From NCBI GenBank assembly GCA_900759335.1, contig CAAEUX010000005.1:8167-72166 (forward strand): a DNA stretch of 64,000 nt. Direction: 5' to 3'. Made by a program: the position numbers and the translations under genes. Below are positions 34,192-42,626 of the stretch, piece after piece. This DNA is from an uncultured Collinsella sp. GTDB taxonomy: Bacteria; Actinomycetota; Coriobacteriia; Coriobacteriales; Coriobacteriaceae. Numbering within the stretch: position 1 is the stretch's first letter; every line of letters starts with the position of its first letter. The notes below the pieces were generated by a model. It searched no databases. It was not told the DNA's origin and worked only from the letters and a program-made list of their open reading frames with translations.

Positions 34192-35115
34192 CTATTGGGC
34201 ATCGGCATTGCTCTTCTCATGGCCACTCACCGCAGTACGGACATGGCCGTGCGCCCGTTCAAGAGCTACCGCAGCCTGCTCGGCATCGCAGTCCAACAGC
34301 ACCGAGACAATAGCGGTTTTTACGTGGCCGCCGGCATCCGCAAGCGCCTGAACAGCGCGCTCGCGCGTGCAGTCGGTCGCTTCCATCACGATGTTCTGGC
34401 CGCGCACCACCAACTTCTCGTTCGTCTGCTGCACATCGACCATCAGGTTTTGGTACACCTTGCCAATCTTGACCATGGCACCGGTCGAAATCATGTTAAG
34501 AATGAGCTTTTGGACCGTTCCCGCCTTGAGCCTCGTTGAGCCGGTCAGCACCTCGGGACCGGGCACGGGCTCAATGGCAAGATCTGCGCTCTCCCCGATC
34601 TTCGACCCTTGGTTACAGGCAATTGCAATGGTCTTGCACCCAGTTGCCTTGGCGTACACAAGGCCGCCCACCACATAGGGAGTACGACCGCTTGCCGCCA
34701 GGCCAACGACAAGATCCTTGTCCGAGAGTCCACGCTCCCGCAGGTCGCTCGCGCCAAGCTCCTCGCTGTCTTCGGCACCTTCGACAGCCTTGATAAACGC
34801 CGTCTCGCCCCCGGCAATGAGCCCGACAACCAGATCGGGCGATACGCCAAACGTAGGCGGGCACTCCGAAGCGTCAAGCACGCCCAAACGACCACTAGTG
34901 CCCGCGCCCATGTAAAAGACGCGACCGCCGCGCTCAAGCGCCTCGGCAGCCCAGTCGATTGCCGTGGCAACCTGTGGCAACACTTTCGTAACCGACTGGA
35001 CGGCGCGAAGGTCCTCATCGTTCATCGTCGTGACGATTTGCAGCGATGTCATCGTGTCGAGTTCCATTGACTTTTGATTTCGCTGTTCTGTCGTGAATTT
35101 CGTTAAATCAAGCAT
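34192..35115 (-). CDS. murQ: N-acetylmuramic acid 6-phosphate etherase
   Basis: 307 residues from ATG 35115 (GATGAGG upstream). SIS-fold features: GGRVFYMGAGTSGRLGVLDASECPP (quoted in part: YMGAGTSGRLGVLDASE), GLIAGGETAF, VVGLAASGRTPYVVGG and IACNQGS. The enzyme cleaves the lactyl ether of MurNAc-6-P to give GlcNAc-6-P and lactate. It starts 10 bases after the murR stop, so the two are coupled. The substrate supply is MurP. Confidence 0.97.
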   Translation of the reverse strand: MLDLTKFTTEQRNQKSMELDTMTSLQIVTTMNDEDLRAVQSVTKVLPQVATAIDWAAEALERGGRVFYMGAGTSGRLGVLDASECPPTFGVSPDLVVGLIAGGETAFIKAVEGAEDSEELGASDLRERGLSDKDLVVGLAASGRTPYVVGGLVYAKATGCKTIAIACNQGSKIGESADLAIEPVPGPEVLTGSTRLKAGTVQKLILNMISTGAMVKIGKVYQNLMVDVQQTNEKLVVRGQNIVMEATDCTRERAVQALADAGGHVKTAIVSVLLDCDAEQAAVALERAHGHVRTAVSGHEKSNADAQ

Positions 35116-35125
35116 TTCATTCACC

Positions 35126-35977
35126 TCATCTTTCCTGTTTCTCGATGTAGTTTTGCTTGATGGCATGCGTCGCCCGTTCGTAATCGCTCGCAACGTAAGC
35201 AGCGTAGAGGGCATCGACAACCATAAGCTGGGCCATACGCGAGGCCATGGCACCGCTGCGGACCAAGGGCTCGCTTGCAGCAACGCCGAGCACGGCATCG
35301 GCCACGGTGGCAAGCTTGGACGATCCGTCTACCTTGGTCACGGCCACAACGGGACAGTTGTGGCGTTGGGCCTCGGCAGTGCAGTCCAGCACTTCTTGCG
35401 TTAAGCCCGAGTAGCTAAAAGCAATGCCGATATCGCCTTCGTGCATGTTCTTGGCGCACAAGAGTTGGTCGTGCCAGTCATCGTACAGATGGCATTCCTT
35501 GTCGACACGCATGAGCTTTTGTGCCAGATCGTGAGCAACTAAGCGAGAAGCACCAATACCGAACAGATTGACCATGCGCGCCTGCTTAAGATAGGCTGCG
35601 CATCGTTCCAAAACGGTGTAATCGAGTGTTCGTGCCGTCGCCTCGATCGTGCGCACGTTGCTTTTCATCACCTTCCCCACGATTCGCTCGACGCTGTCAT
35701 CCACGGAGATGTCCTCGAGGGCAACGTCCTTTCTGTCGCCCAAGAGCGCAAGTTCGGCAATCAGTTCGCGCTGAAACTCCTTGTAGCCCGCAAAACCCAA
35801 ACGCTTGCAAAAGCGCAAAATGCTCGAGGGCGAGGAGAACGTGGCATCGGCAAGACCGCGGACGGACAGTCCGACCACCTCATGCGGATGAGCGCTCACA
35901 TATGCGATGACATTGCGCTCTGCCGGGCTCGCGCTGAGCTCACGCTCACGAAGCCTTAAAAGCAATCCGTTTGCCAT
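35126..35977 (-). CDS. murR: MurR/RpiR-family transcriptional regulator
   Basis: 283 residues from ATG 35977 with GGAGG eight bases upstream. The N-terminal helix-turn-helix (about 1-77) includes SVRGLADATFSSPSSILRFC and GFAGYKEFQ. A C-terminal SIS domain (about 115-270) includes LFGIGASRLVAHDLAQK and IAFSYSGLTQEVL. In E. coli MurR senses MurNAc-6-P to control murQP. Leading the operon is consistent with autoregulation. The operator was not identified. Confidence 0.9.
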   Translation of the reverse strand: MANGLLLRLRERELSASPAERNVIAYVSAHPHEVVGLSVRGLADATFSSPSSILRFCKRLGFAGYKEFQRELIAELALLGDRKDVALEDISVDDSVERIVGKVMKSNVRTIEATARTLDYTVLERCAAYLKQARMVNLFGIGASRLVAHDLAQKLMRVDKECHLYDDWHDQLLCAKNMHEGDIGIAFSYSGLTQEVLDCTAEAQRHNCPVVAVTKVDGSSKLATVADAVLGVAASEPLVRSGAMASRMAQLMVVDALYAAYVASDYERATHAIKQNYIEKQER

Positions 35978-36075
35978 CTCAAACACCTCCGTTGAGAAGA
36001 ATTAAAGACCAAAGAATGATTCGTACCGGATATAAACAGCTTTTACGGTACATTGTGCCGCATCATGGCGCACAA

Positions 36076-36101
36076 GGGGCGAGCGTTCTACCGCTCGCCC
36101 C
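36076..36101 (-). terminator. Hairpin downstream of the VanZ-like gene
   Basis: GGGGCGAGCG (36076-36085) pairs with CGCTCGCCCC (36092-36101). The T-run on the minus strand is poor (CTTGTG), so termination is likely but not certain. Confidence 0.55.
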
Positions 36102-36174
36102 TCAAATCCGACCGCTCGGAAATACACGCGACACAAAATGATTCATCGAGGTCGCATTATTCGTAACAGAGTTG

Positions 36175-36753
36175 TTAACGGCGTCTCGCATGGACGCCGA
36201 TGGGGCGCGTCACGTGGTGCACCCATGCGGAGACCAGCAATACCAACAGCATGGCGGTGACATAGCCCGCGGCATCGAAGCCCAGGTCGATCATGTCGAA
36301 ATGACGACCGGGAACAAAAATCTTGTGCACTTGGTCACCGACAGAGCAGACGGCGCAAAAGAGCAGAGCGAGTACGTACCGGAATCGCGCGCACGGCAGG
36401 CGCTCGTCCAGGCATGCCGCTGTCGCCGAAGCAAACAGTCCTACAAAAAAGAACTCAACGGTATGTGCGACGCGACGAATGTTGGCACCCATCCACAGAC
36501 GAACGGGCGCAAGCGGGTCGGGATGAACGGTGGCAGTCATCGAATCCGTGCCCTCGACGGCATCCCCCGCCTGGGACTCCTGCGCGGCGTCGGGCCGCAC
36601 GTCCGCAGCCCGTCCTTCCACCGCACGCGCGGTGGACTCGCTGAGCGACGAGGTCTGCTCCACGTTTTGCTCCGTCAGTATCCAAATACTTGCCAGCGTC
36701 ACGACCAGCAGGACAACCGAAATCCATCCGACTATGTGCTTCACACGCGCCAA
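36175..36753 (-). CDS. VanZ-family membrane protein
   Basis: 192 residues. The start is TTG 36753, supported by GGAGG seven bases upstream and absence of a nearby ATG. One N-terminal helix (about 8-27) is followed by an acidic external loop (30-95), then three helices. The VanZ-like signature is present: HTVEFFFVGL, then DQVHKIFVPGRHFDMIDLGF and a C-terminal helix. VanZ proteins can give glycopeptide resistance but most members have unknown roles. Resistance should not be inferred from this match alone. Confidence 0.85.
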   Translation of the reverse strand: MARVKHIVGWISVVLLVVTLASIWILTEQNVEQTSSLSESTARAVEGRAADVRPDAAQESQAGDAVEGTDSMTATVHPDPLAPVRLWMGANIRRVAHTVEFFFVGLFASATAACLDERLPCARFRYVLALLFCAVCSVGDQVHKIFVPGRHFDMIDLGFDAAGYVTAMLLVLLVSAWVHHVTRPIGVHARRR

Positions 36754-36864
36754 GGGCTAACCTCCGTCATTTTTTGAGCAGCAGCGAGTGTACCCCCAAA
36801 CGCGGTTGTCGCCGTAGCGAAATCCAAAATGTTCGAATCGGGGCGCCAAAGGACCGTGGCGCCC

Positions 36865-37470
36865 CTACTCCATCTCGCGCATCCAACGATCGAACGTCCC
36901 CACGCACACGCCTAGCCGCTTTGCCGCCTGGCTCCGCGTGATATCACCCGCCTCGTAGGTATCGCGCACCAGCTCGAATTGCGGAGGACAGGGCTTGCGG
37001 GGCCGGCCAAAGCGCACGCCGCGCGCTCGCGCCGCTGCAATGCCCTCGGCTTGGCGCCGGTGAATATTCTCGCGCTCCACCTGCGCCACATAGCTCAGCA
37101 GCTGCAAAACAATATCGGCAATCAACGCGCTCGTCACGTCCGACCCACCACAGTCTCTGGCGCGCGTGTCGAGCAATGGCATGTCCAGCACCACGATGGC
37201 GACGCCGAGCTCTTTGGTTATGCACCGCCATTCCTCGAGGATCTCGCTGTAGTTACGGCCCAACCGATCAATGGAAAGTACCACCAGCACATCACCGGAA
37301 TCCAACGCGCACAGCAGCTCGCGATACCGCGGTCGATCGAAGTCCTTGCCGCTCGCATGATCGGCAAAGATATTCGCCGGTTCCACGCCATAGGCGCCCA
37401 GCGCATCCAGCTGCCGATTCAGATTTTGATCACGCGAGCTCACCCGCGCATACCCGTACACCGTTGTCAT
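36865..37470 (-). CDS. Serine site-specific recombinase (resolvase/invertase)
   Basis: 201 residues from ATG 37470. The N-terminal catalytic domain has YGYARVSSRDQN (nucleophile likely Ser11), then DFDRPRYRELL and VLSIDRLGRNY with conserved Arg. A helix with RENIHRRQAEGIAAARARGVRFGRP leads to a C-terminal helix-turn-helix (TRSQAAKRLGVCVGTFDRWM). This is the small resolvase/invertase group. There is no transposon around it. Short inverted repeats lie at its 5' end and could be recombination sites. A GGGGCGCC/GGCGCCCC hairpin (36840-36865) follows the stop. Confidence 0.92.
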   Translation of the reverse strand: MTTVYGYARVSSRDQNLNRQLDALGAYGVEPANIFADHASGKDFDRPRYRELLCALDSGDVLVVLSIDRLGRNYSEILEEWRCITKELGVAIVVLDMPLLDTRARDCGGSDVTSALIADIVLQLLSYVAQVERENIHRRQAEGIAAARARGVRFGRPRKPCPPQFELVRDTYEAGDITRSQAAKRLGVCVGTFDRWMREME

Positions 37471-37490
37471 CTCATCCCCGCTCTCTCGTA

Positions 37491-37527
37491 AACCTCCCAA
37501 GAAGGAATAGGTTTATTTTGGTAGGTT
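37491..37527. repeat. Inverted repeat at the recombinase 5' end (family E)
   Basis: AACCTCCCAA (37491-37500) and TTGGTAGGTT (37518-37527) are imperfect complements with a 17-nt spacer. The following TTTTGGTAGGTTTTATCT is nearly the same as at 49741-49758. Confidence 0.6.
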
Positions 37528-37590
37528 TTATCTCCCCTACAGCAGGCGGAAGACGCAAGCGCGCGAGCGGCAAGATGATTGAACCGCCAC

Positions 37591-37616
37591 AAAAAAGGCG
37601 GCCCCAAAAGACCGCC
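37591..37616 (-). terminator. Terminator of rnr
   Basis: GGCGG (37597-37601) pairs with CCGCC (37612-37616). TTTTTT follows on the minus strand. Confidence 0.7.
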
Positions 37617-37644
37617 CCGTTCTCTATCAATCACCAAATTCCGG

Positions 37645-39780
37645 CTAATGAATAAGCCTGAAATCCAAGTGCCCGCGCGTGGTGTTGACGCGCGAGACCT
37701 CGATGACCACGCGCTGCCCCAGCTCATAGCGAGTCCCCGTGTCGGCACCCGTAAGCGTGAGCGCGTCCTCATCAAACTCGAACCACTCGTTGCCAAGACT
37801 CTTGATCGAAACCAAACCCTCAACCTGTGTCAGATCCAGGCGCACAAAGAGGCCCATGCTGCTGACCCACGAGATCGTTCCGGCGTAGCGCTCACCCAGG
37901 CGGTCCTCGTAGTACTGGGCGATCTTGATCTTTTGCGTCGCATGGCTGGCGGCGTCGGCCGCACGCTCGGCATCGCTGCACGCGCGGCAGATTTGCGGCA
38001 GGATACGCGGCAGGGACTCGCGACCCTTACCGATCAGCCGCGGTGTACGCACCAAGGCGTCCTTGCCGCCCAGCCGCTCGTAGGCCAACTGCAGCTTGAG
38101 CACGCGATGCACCACCAGGTCGGGATAGCGGCGAATGGGACTCGTAAAGTGGCAATAGCACGGCGCGGCAAGTGCAAAGTGGCCCTCGTTGCGCGGCTTG
38201 TACAGTGCGCGCTGCATACTGCGCAGTAGCAACGTGTTGACGAGCGGCGCGTTGGCCGTACCGGCTGCGGCATCAACCGCCGCCTGCAGCTCGTCGGGGC
38301 TTCCCAGAGCAATGCCTGCCGCGCGACGGTCATCGATGATACCCAGCTGTGCCAGCGCCACGGCGGCACCGTGCAGGCTGTCGGGACTGGGGTCGTCGTG
38401 CACGCGATAGCAGGCCTCTATATCGCGGTCGGCCAGCCACTCCGCCACGCACTCGTTGGCCAGCAGCATGGCTTCCTCAATCAGCGACGTGGCGCACGAG
38501 CGCTCGCGGGCCACGATCTGCACGGGCACACCGTCCTCGTCCAACAGTGCACGGATCTCGGCCGTATCAAAGTCGACCGAACCGCGCGCACGGCGAATAC
38601 GACGGCGAAGCTCGGCGAGCTCGTTGGCAGCTACGAGGAAATCCCCCAAGTCGACGTTATAGCCGCGAGCGGTTTCCTCGCACGCAAGCCCGCGCCCGAG
38701 CGCTTCCTCGCGCGACGCTTCAACCGCGGCAACATCCTCGGCGGCACCCTCCAGCACCGAATACTCCACCGCACCGGCACGTACCAGCAGCGCCTCGGCG
38801 CCGTCGTAGTCCATGCGCACGCGCGAGCGGATCACGCTGGGATAGGGATCGTAATGGCGCACGCGACCCTGCGCGTCGAGCTCAATGTCGACGGTAAACG
38901 CCAAGCGGTCCTCGTCGGGACGCAGCGAGCACAAATCGTTCGACAGGCGCTCGGGCAACATGGGCAGCACGCGATCGGCAAGATACACCGACGTCGTGCG
39001 ATGGCGGGCTTCCAGATCGATATGTCCGTCCCAGGCAACATAGTGCGAGACGTCGGCAATATGGACACCCAGCTTGTAGCCGCCCTCGGGCGTGCGCTCC
39101 AGCGAGATGGCGTCGTCAAAGTCGCGCGCGTCGACTGGGTCAATCGTAATGACAAAGCGGTCGCGCAGGTCTCGGCGGAGCGGGTCCTTGAGTGCCGAGG
39201 CAACATCGAGCGAAAGTGCCTCGGCCTCGGCTAGCGCGGCCTCGGGATAAGTATCGGTATAGCCATAGCGCGCCATCACATACTGAACGCCCAAATCAGG
39301 CGCATCATCGCCGCCAATACGGCGCTCGATCGTTACGGTGCCCGATTCCAGGCGCGTCGGATATGTCAGAATGCGCGCGACGACCGCATCACCCGGATGA
39401 ACGCCCAAGCGCTCCGCCGAGGTGTCCTCCGGCAGAATAAAGAAATCGGCCTTAAGGCGAGAATCAAGCGGCTCGATCACCCCGAGCGGACCGGCGGTCT
39501 GGTACGTGCCCACCACACTAATGGCCGCACGCTCGACGACGCCCTCGATTACGGCGCGTCGCTCGCCATGCGGGCTGTTCTTAATGCTCACGGCAACGGT
39601 ATCGCCGTCCATAATCTCGCGCTTGCCGCGGCCCATGACCTTGTAGTCGCCGTTTTCGGTTACAACGTAGGCGCTATGCTCATGGAGCTGCACGCGTCCG
39701 GTCAGACTCGGACGACGCTCGGTGCGCACCGGCCCGCGCTTATTGCGAGCTCCACGCTTATGCTTGTTATTGCGCCCCAT
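37645..39780 (-). CDS. rnr: Ribonuclease R
   Basis: 711 residues, ATG 39780 after GGAGGCGCC. A basic N-terminus (GRNNKHKRGARNKRGP) and cold-shock-like domains precede the RNB catalytic domain, recognised by TIDPVDARDFDDAISLER (metal-binding aspartates), VHIADVSHYV, YLADRVLPMLPERLS and HFTSPIRRYPDLVVHR. A C-terminal S1 domain (YAGTISWVSSMGLFVRLD) follows. It is a processive 3'-5' exoribonuclease acting on structured RNA. Elsewhere it works with SmpB and tmRNA. Single gene with its own terminator. Confidence 0.96.
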   Translation of the reverse strand: MGRNNKHKRGARNKRGPVRTERRPSLTGRVQLHEHSAYVVTENGDYKVMGRGKREIMDGDTVAVSIKNSPHGERRAVIEGVVERAAISVVGTYQTAGPLGVIEPLDSRLKADFFILPEDTSAERLGVHPGDAVVARILTYPTRLESGTVTIERRIGGDDAPDLGVQYVMARYGYTDTYPEAALAEAEALSLDVASALKDPLRRDLRDRFVITIDPVDARDFDDAISLERTPEGGYKLGVHIADVSHYVAWDGHIDLEARHRTTSVYLADRVLPMLPERLSNDLCSLRPDEDRLAFTVDIELDAQGRVRHYDPYPSVIRSRVRMDYDGAEALLVRAGAVEYSVLEGAAEDVAAVEASREEALGRGLACEETARGYNVDLGDFLVAANELAELRRRIRRARGSVDFDTAEIRALLDEDGVPVQIVARERSCATSLIEEAMLLANECVAEWLADRDIEACYRVHDDPSPDSLHGAAVALAQLGIIDDRRAAGIALGSPDELQAAVDAAAGTANAPLVNTLLLRSMQRALYKPRNEGHFALAAPCYCHFTSPIRRYPDLVVHRVLKLQLAYERLGGKDALVRTPRLIGKGRESLPRILPQICRACSDAERAADAASHATQKIKIAQYYEDRLGERYAGTISWVSSMGLFVRLDLTQVEGLVSIKSLGNEWFEFDEDALTLTGADTGTRYELGQRVVIEVSRVNTTRGHLDFRLIH

Positions 39781-39830
39781 GGCGCCTCCTTACTATCGAT
39801 GGCCGTTTACACCCCAAGAGTCTACCCAAA

Positions 39831-39916
39831 TGATCCCTAGGGGACGGCAGGATTGCGGATCGCATAGATAGACCAGCGCCACAATGATCCGCAATCCTGC
39901 CGTCCCCTAGGGATCA
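39831..39916. repeat. Perfect 31-bp inverted repeat with 24-nt loop
   Basis: Arms 39831-39861 and 39886-39916 are exact complements, opening with TGATCCCTAGGGGACGGCAG. It sits between the rnr start and the ftsX end. There is no T-run directly after the arms. Confidence 0.9.
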
Positions 39917-39948
39917 AAAAACGGGCCGCCCCAAAAGAGACGACCCGT
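39916..39948 (-). terminator. Terminator of ftsEX
   Basis: ACGGGCCG (39921-39928) pairs with CGACCCGT (39941-39948). On the minus strand TTTTTTG follows. Confidence 0.7.
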
Positions 39949-39972
39949 TGAAGGAACGAATTCCAAGCACAC

Positions 39973-40893
39973 CTACACGCGCAGATAGCGGCGCATGGCG
40001 ATGGCGGAACCAAAGAGACCGATAATGACGCCGACCAGAATCAGCGCGGCGTAGGTCACCAGGTAGTACTGCATCGGCAGCGCAAACGACATCCAGCCGA
40101 TGCTCTCCTGCAGACGCGGAACCATCAGGTTACGCAGCAGCTCCAGCACGCCGATGGAAAGCAGCGAGCCCAAAATGGCCTGCAGCACGCCCTCGGTAAT
40201 GAACGGCCCGCGAATGAAGCCGTTGCTTGCGCCCACCAGACGCATAATCGCGATCTCGCGACGACGCGCCGTAATGGACAGGCGGATCGTGTTGTTAATG
40301 AAAATGAACGCAATAAAGGTCAGCAGGCCGACGAGCACCACAGCGGCGATACGGATGTAGTTCGTCACCTGGAACAGGCGGCTCACTTCCTCCTGGCCGT
40401 ACAGAACGCTCGCGTTAACGTCGCCGTCGTCCGCGATCTTCTGGAAGTCGGCGTTCTTCTTGAGCTTCTGGGCCGTGCTCTCGACCATGGACGGATCATC
40501 CATCTCGATGGCAAACGAAGCCGGCAGCGGGTTCTGACCGTCGAGCGCGCTCATGGTAGCGTCGGCGTTACCCGACATCTTGCTCGTGTACTCGGCCAGC
40601 GCGTCGTCCTTGTCCTTGTACGTCACGGACTTGACGTTGCTCCACGTCTTGAGCTCGGCCTCAAAGGCCTGAACATCTGCCTGGTCGGCGTCATCGCTAA
40701 TAAAGGCGTTGATGACGACCTGATCCTCGACGGTGCCGATCACGGAGTTCAGCATCGCGGAACCCATAATGAACAGGCCGATGATAAACAGCGAAAGGAA
40801 AATCGTGATGACGGCGCCGAGCGAGGTGGTCCAGTTACGGAAGAAGTGGCTGATTGCCTCTTTGAGCGAGTAGCCCACGTTAGTTGGTGCCAT
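39973..40893 (-). CDS. ftsX: Cell-division ABC transporter permease FtsX
   Basis: 306 residues. One N-terminal helix (about 22-48), a long extracellular domain (about 50-180) and three C-terminal helices make the FtsX topology. FtsX connects cytoplasmic FtsE to cell-wall hydrolases outside. The start codon lies inside the end of ftsE (14-base overlap), with GGAGG in the ftsE coding sequence. The order ftsE-ftsX is standard. TSLGAVITIFLSLF and the C-terminal RRYLRV are typical. Confidence 0.94.
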   Translation of the reverse strand: MAPTNVGYSLKEAISHFFRNWTTSLGAVITIFLSLFIIGLFIMGSAMLNSVIGTVEDQVVINAFISDDADQADVQAFEAELKTWSNVKSVTYKDKDDALAEYTSKMSGNADATMSALDGQNPLPASFAIEMDDPSMVESTAQKLKKNADFQKIADDGDVNASVLYGQEEVSRLFQVTNYIRIAAVVLVGLLTFIAFIFINNTIRLSITARRREIAIMRLVGASNGFIRGPFITEGVLQAILGSLLSIGVLELLRNLMVPRLQESIGWMSFALPMQYYLVTYAALILVGVIIGLFGSAIAMRRYLRV

Positions 40894-42100
40894 AGTTGCC
40901 GTAACCTCCCCTCTCCTGGTCGCGGATTACGTGGCCGCCCTCGAGGGCGATCACGCGACGGTGCATGCTATCGACCATCTCGCGGTCGTGCGTAGCGACG
41001 ATCACGGTGGTACCGGTGCGGTTAATGCGCTCGAGCAGCTTCATGATGCCCAGCGAAATCGCCGGGTCGAGATTGCCCGTGGGCTCGTCGCAAATCAGCA
41101 GCGGCGGGCGGTTGACCATAGCGCGGGCAACGGCCACGCGCTGCTGCTCGCCACCGGAAAGCTGATCGGGCAGCGAGTCCATCTGGTCGGCCAGACCGAC
41201 CAGACGCAGCACCTCGGGCACCTGGCTGCGAATGACGCCCTTGGGCTTGCCGATGCACTGCAGGGCAAACGCCACGTTTTCGTAGGCGGTCTTTTGCGGC
41301 AGGAGCTTAAAGTCCTGGAACACGGCGCCAATCTGACGACGCAGGAACGGAACCTTGCGGTTCTTGATCTTCATGAGGTCCTGACCGGCAACCAGGATGC
41401 GACCGCTCGTCGGCTTGACGTCACGGTTGAGCGTCGACAGCAGCGTGGTCTTACCCGAGCCGGAGTGACCGACCAGGAAGACGAACTCGCCCGGATAGAT
41501 CTCGATGTTGATGTCGTCGAGTGCAGGCTTGTTGGGCTGTGCCGGATAGATCTTGGTGACATGCTCCATAAGGATGACGGGCTCGACACCGGCCTGCTTG
41601 GCCATCTTCTTGCGGCTGGCCTGCGGATCGATGGGTGCAAACACCGACGTAAAATCGGGGTTGTTGAGCGCGTTATCGAGGCTTGCGACCTCGGCGGCCT
41701 GATCGCTCTCGACCACCGGGGCAGCAGGCTGCGTGGGGTCGGGAATAGCGGCAAAGAGACCGGACTGTGCAGGCTGAGGAGCCGGCGTCGCAGGGGCCAA
41801 GGGGTCGGGAATGCCGGCCATGGTAGGCTGCGGCGTGGCGGCACTAGCCTGAGGCTGCTCCACGCGAGCGGTCACGGCCTGAACGGGCTCAAAACCCGCC
41901 GCGCCGGAAAGCGCAACATCGCTAGTGGGATTGTAGGCAAAGGGATCGGATGCCGGCTGTGCCTGATCTGCCGGCTGAGCGGGGGCCTGAGCAACAGGCT
42001 GGCCCTCTGAATCCGGAGTGGCGAAACGACTGCCCTGGACGCCTGTCTGCGTCTTGGGGGCATCATCGCCCGCACCGGAGGTACGGAAGTGGTTACCCAC
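40880..42100 (-). CDS. ftsE: Cell-division ATP-binding protein FtsE with long disordered N-terminus
   Basis: 406 residues; start is GTG 42100, five bases after AAGGAG. The ATPase (about 172-400) has Walker A GHSGSGKTTLL, Q-loop VFQDFKLLP, signature LSGGEQQRVAVARA, Walker B LLICDEPTGNLD and the H-loop ATHDREMV. Usual FtsE is about 225 residues, so about 170 residues are extra. They are rich in Pro, Ala and Gln and probably disordered. ftsX follows with overlap. The ATPase drives FtsX-dependent hydrolase activation at the septum. Confidence 0.92.
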   Translation of the reverse strand: MGNHFRTSGAGDDAPKTQTGVQGSRFATPDSEGQPVAQAPAQPADQAQPASDPFAYNPTSDVALSGAAGFEPVQAVTARVEQPQASAATPQPTMAGIPDPLAPATPAPQPAQSGLFAAIPDPTQPAAPVVESDQAAEVASLDNALNNPDFTSVFAPIDPQASRKKMAKQAGVEPVILMEHVTKIYPAQPNKPALDDINIEIYPGEFVFLVGHSGSGKTTLLSTLNRDVKPTSGRILVAGQDLMKIKNRKVPFLRRQIGAVFQDFKLLPQKTAYENVAFALQCIGKPKGVIRSQVPEVLRLVGLADQMDSLPDQLSGGEQQRVAVARAMVNRPPLLICDEPTGNLDPAISLGIMKLLERINRTGTTVIVATHDREMVDSMHRRVIALEGGHVIRDQERGGYGNYGTN

Positions 42101-42205
42101 TGGTGCTCCTTATCGTCGTGCGTTTAAACTACATGAGCGCTTTGTATTTTAGCAGCATTAGCTTTGCTGCACATAAGAAGCATGGCGTGCTTAGGGATCC
42201 CGTCG

Positions 42206-42326
42206 GCCGGGCACAGGGTTACTCTCCAAATCGTCCTCGGACGTGTCGGAGCCCCCGCTGCGCGCTTCGCGCGGCAGGGGCTCCTCCGTCCTGCGGAAAA
42301 ATTTGGAGAGTAACCCTGTGCCCGGC
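42206..42326. repeat. Nested inverted repeat with 26-bp outer arms
   Basis: Outer arms (42206-42231 and 42301-42326) are perfect complements, including GGGTTACTCTCCAAAT. The 69-nt interior holds a second stem (GGAGCCCC with GGGGCTCC) and a GCGCGCTTCGCGCG core. It folds as a long two-stage hairpin without a T-run. Confidence 0.85.
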
Positions 42327-42456
42327 CTGCGGTAACTAAGGGGTCGCCGCGTTTTACTTGGGTGCAGCAGCGCCGCGCTCGTGGGTTGTCTGAATTGCGC
42401 TTTGCCGATATATGCCCTTTTCCCTGATGGGACCGTGCTTGAGGAGCGTCTTCATG

Positions 42457-42523
42457 AGTTGCGGTGAAATACGGATTAATTAAGCCTTTAAGCTGGCAAA
42501 ACAGTCCTTATTTCACCGCAACT
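42457..42523. repeat. Inverted repeat family B, copy 3 (25-nt loop)
   Basis: 21-nt arms at 42457-42477 and 42503-42523 around a 25-nt loop with inner GCC/GGC. Two positions differ between arms. Confidence 0.85.
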
Positions 42524-42528
42524 GAAAC

Positions 42529-42555
42529 AGGGGCGCTCTCCAAGAGAGCGCCCCT
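42529..42555 (-). terminator. Hairpin downstream of transketolase
   Basis: AGGGGCGCTCTC pairs with GAGAGCGCCCCT around CAA. On the minus strand the tail is TGTTTC, a weak T-run. Confidence 0.6.
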
Positions 42556-42626
42556 GCCGGGTTTCCATAGTACTGGCGAAGCAGTTTTATAGTTCTGGCG
42601 AAGCAGTCCTTGAGATCTGCCTTGCC

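Larger units (their letters stand above)
42101..42626. other. Spacer rich in inverted repeats
   Basis: 526 bases between the ftsE start and the transketolase end. It contains a nested inverted repeat (42206-42326), a family B element (42457-42523) and a terminator-like hairpin. No gene is seen. Confidence 0.7.

Noticed and set aside
36175..36753. Vancomycin or teicoplanin resistance gene
   Set aside because: VanZ-like proteins are widespread without resistance, and no other van genes are nearby.
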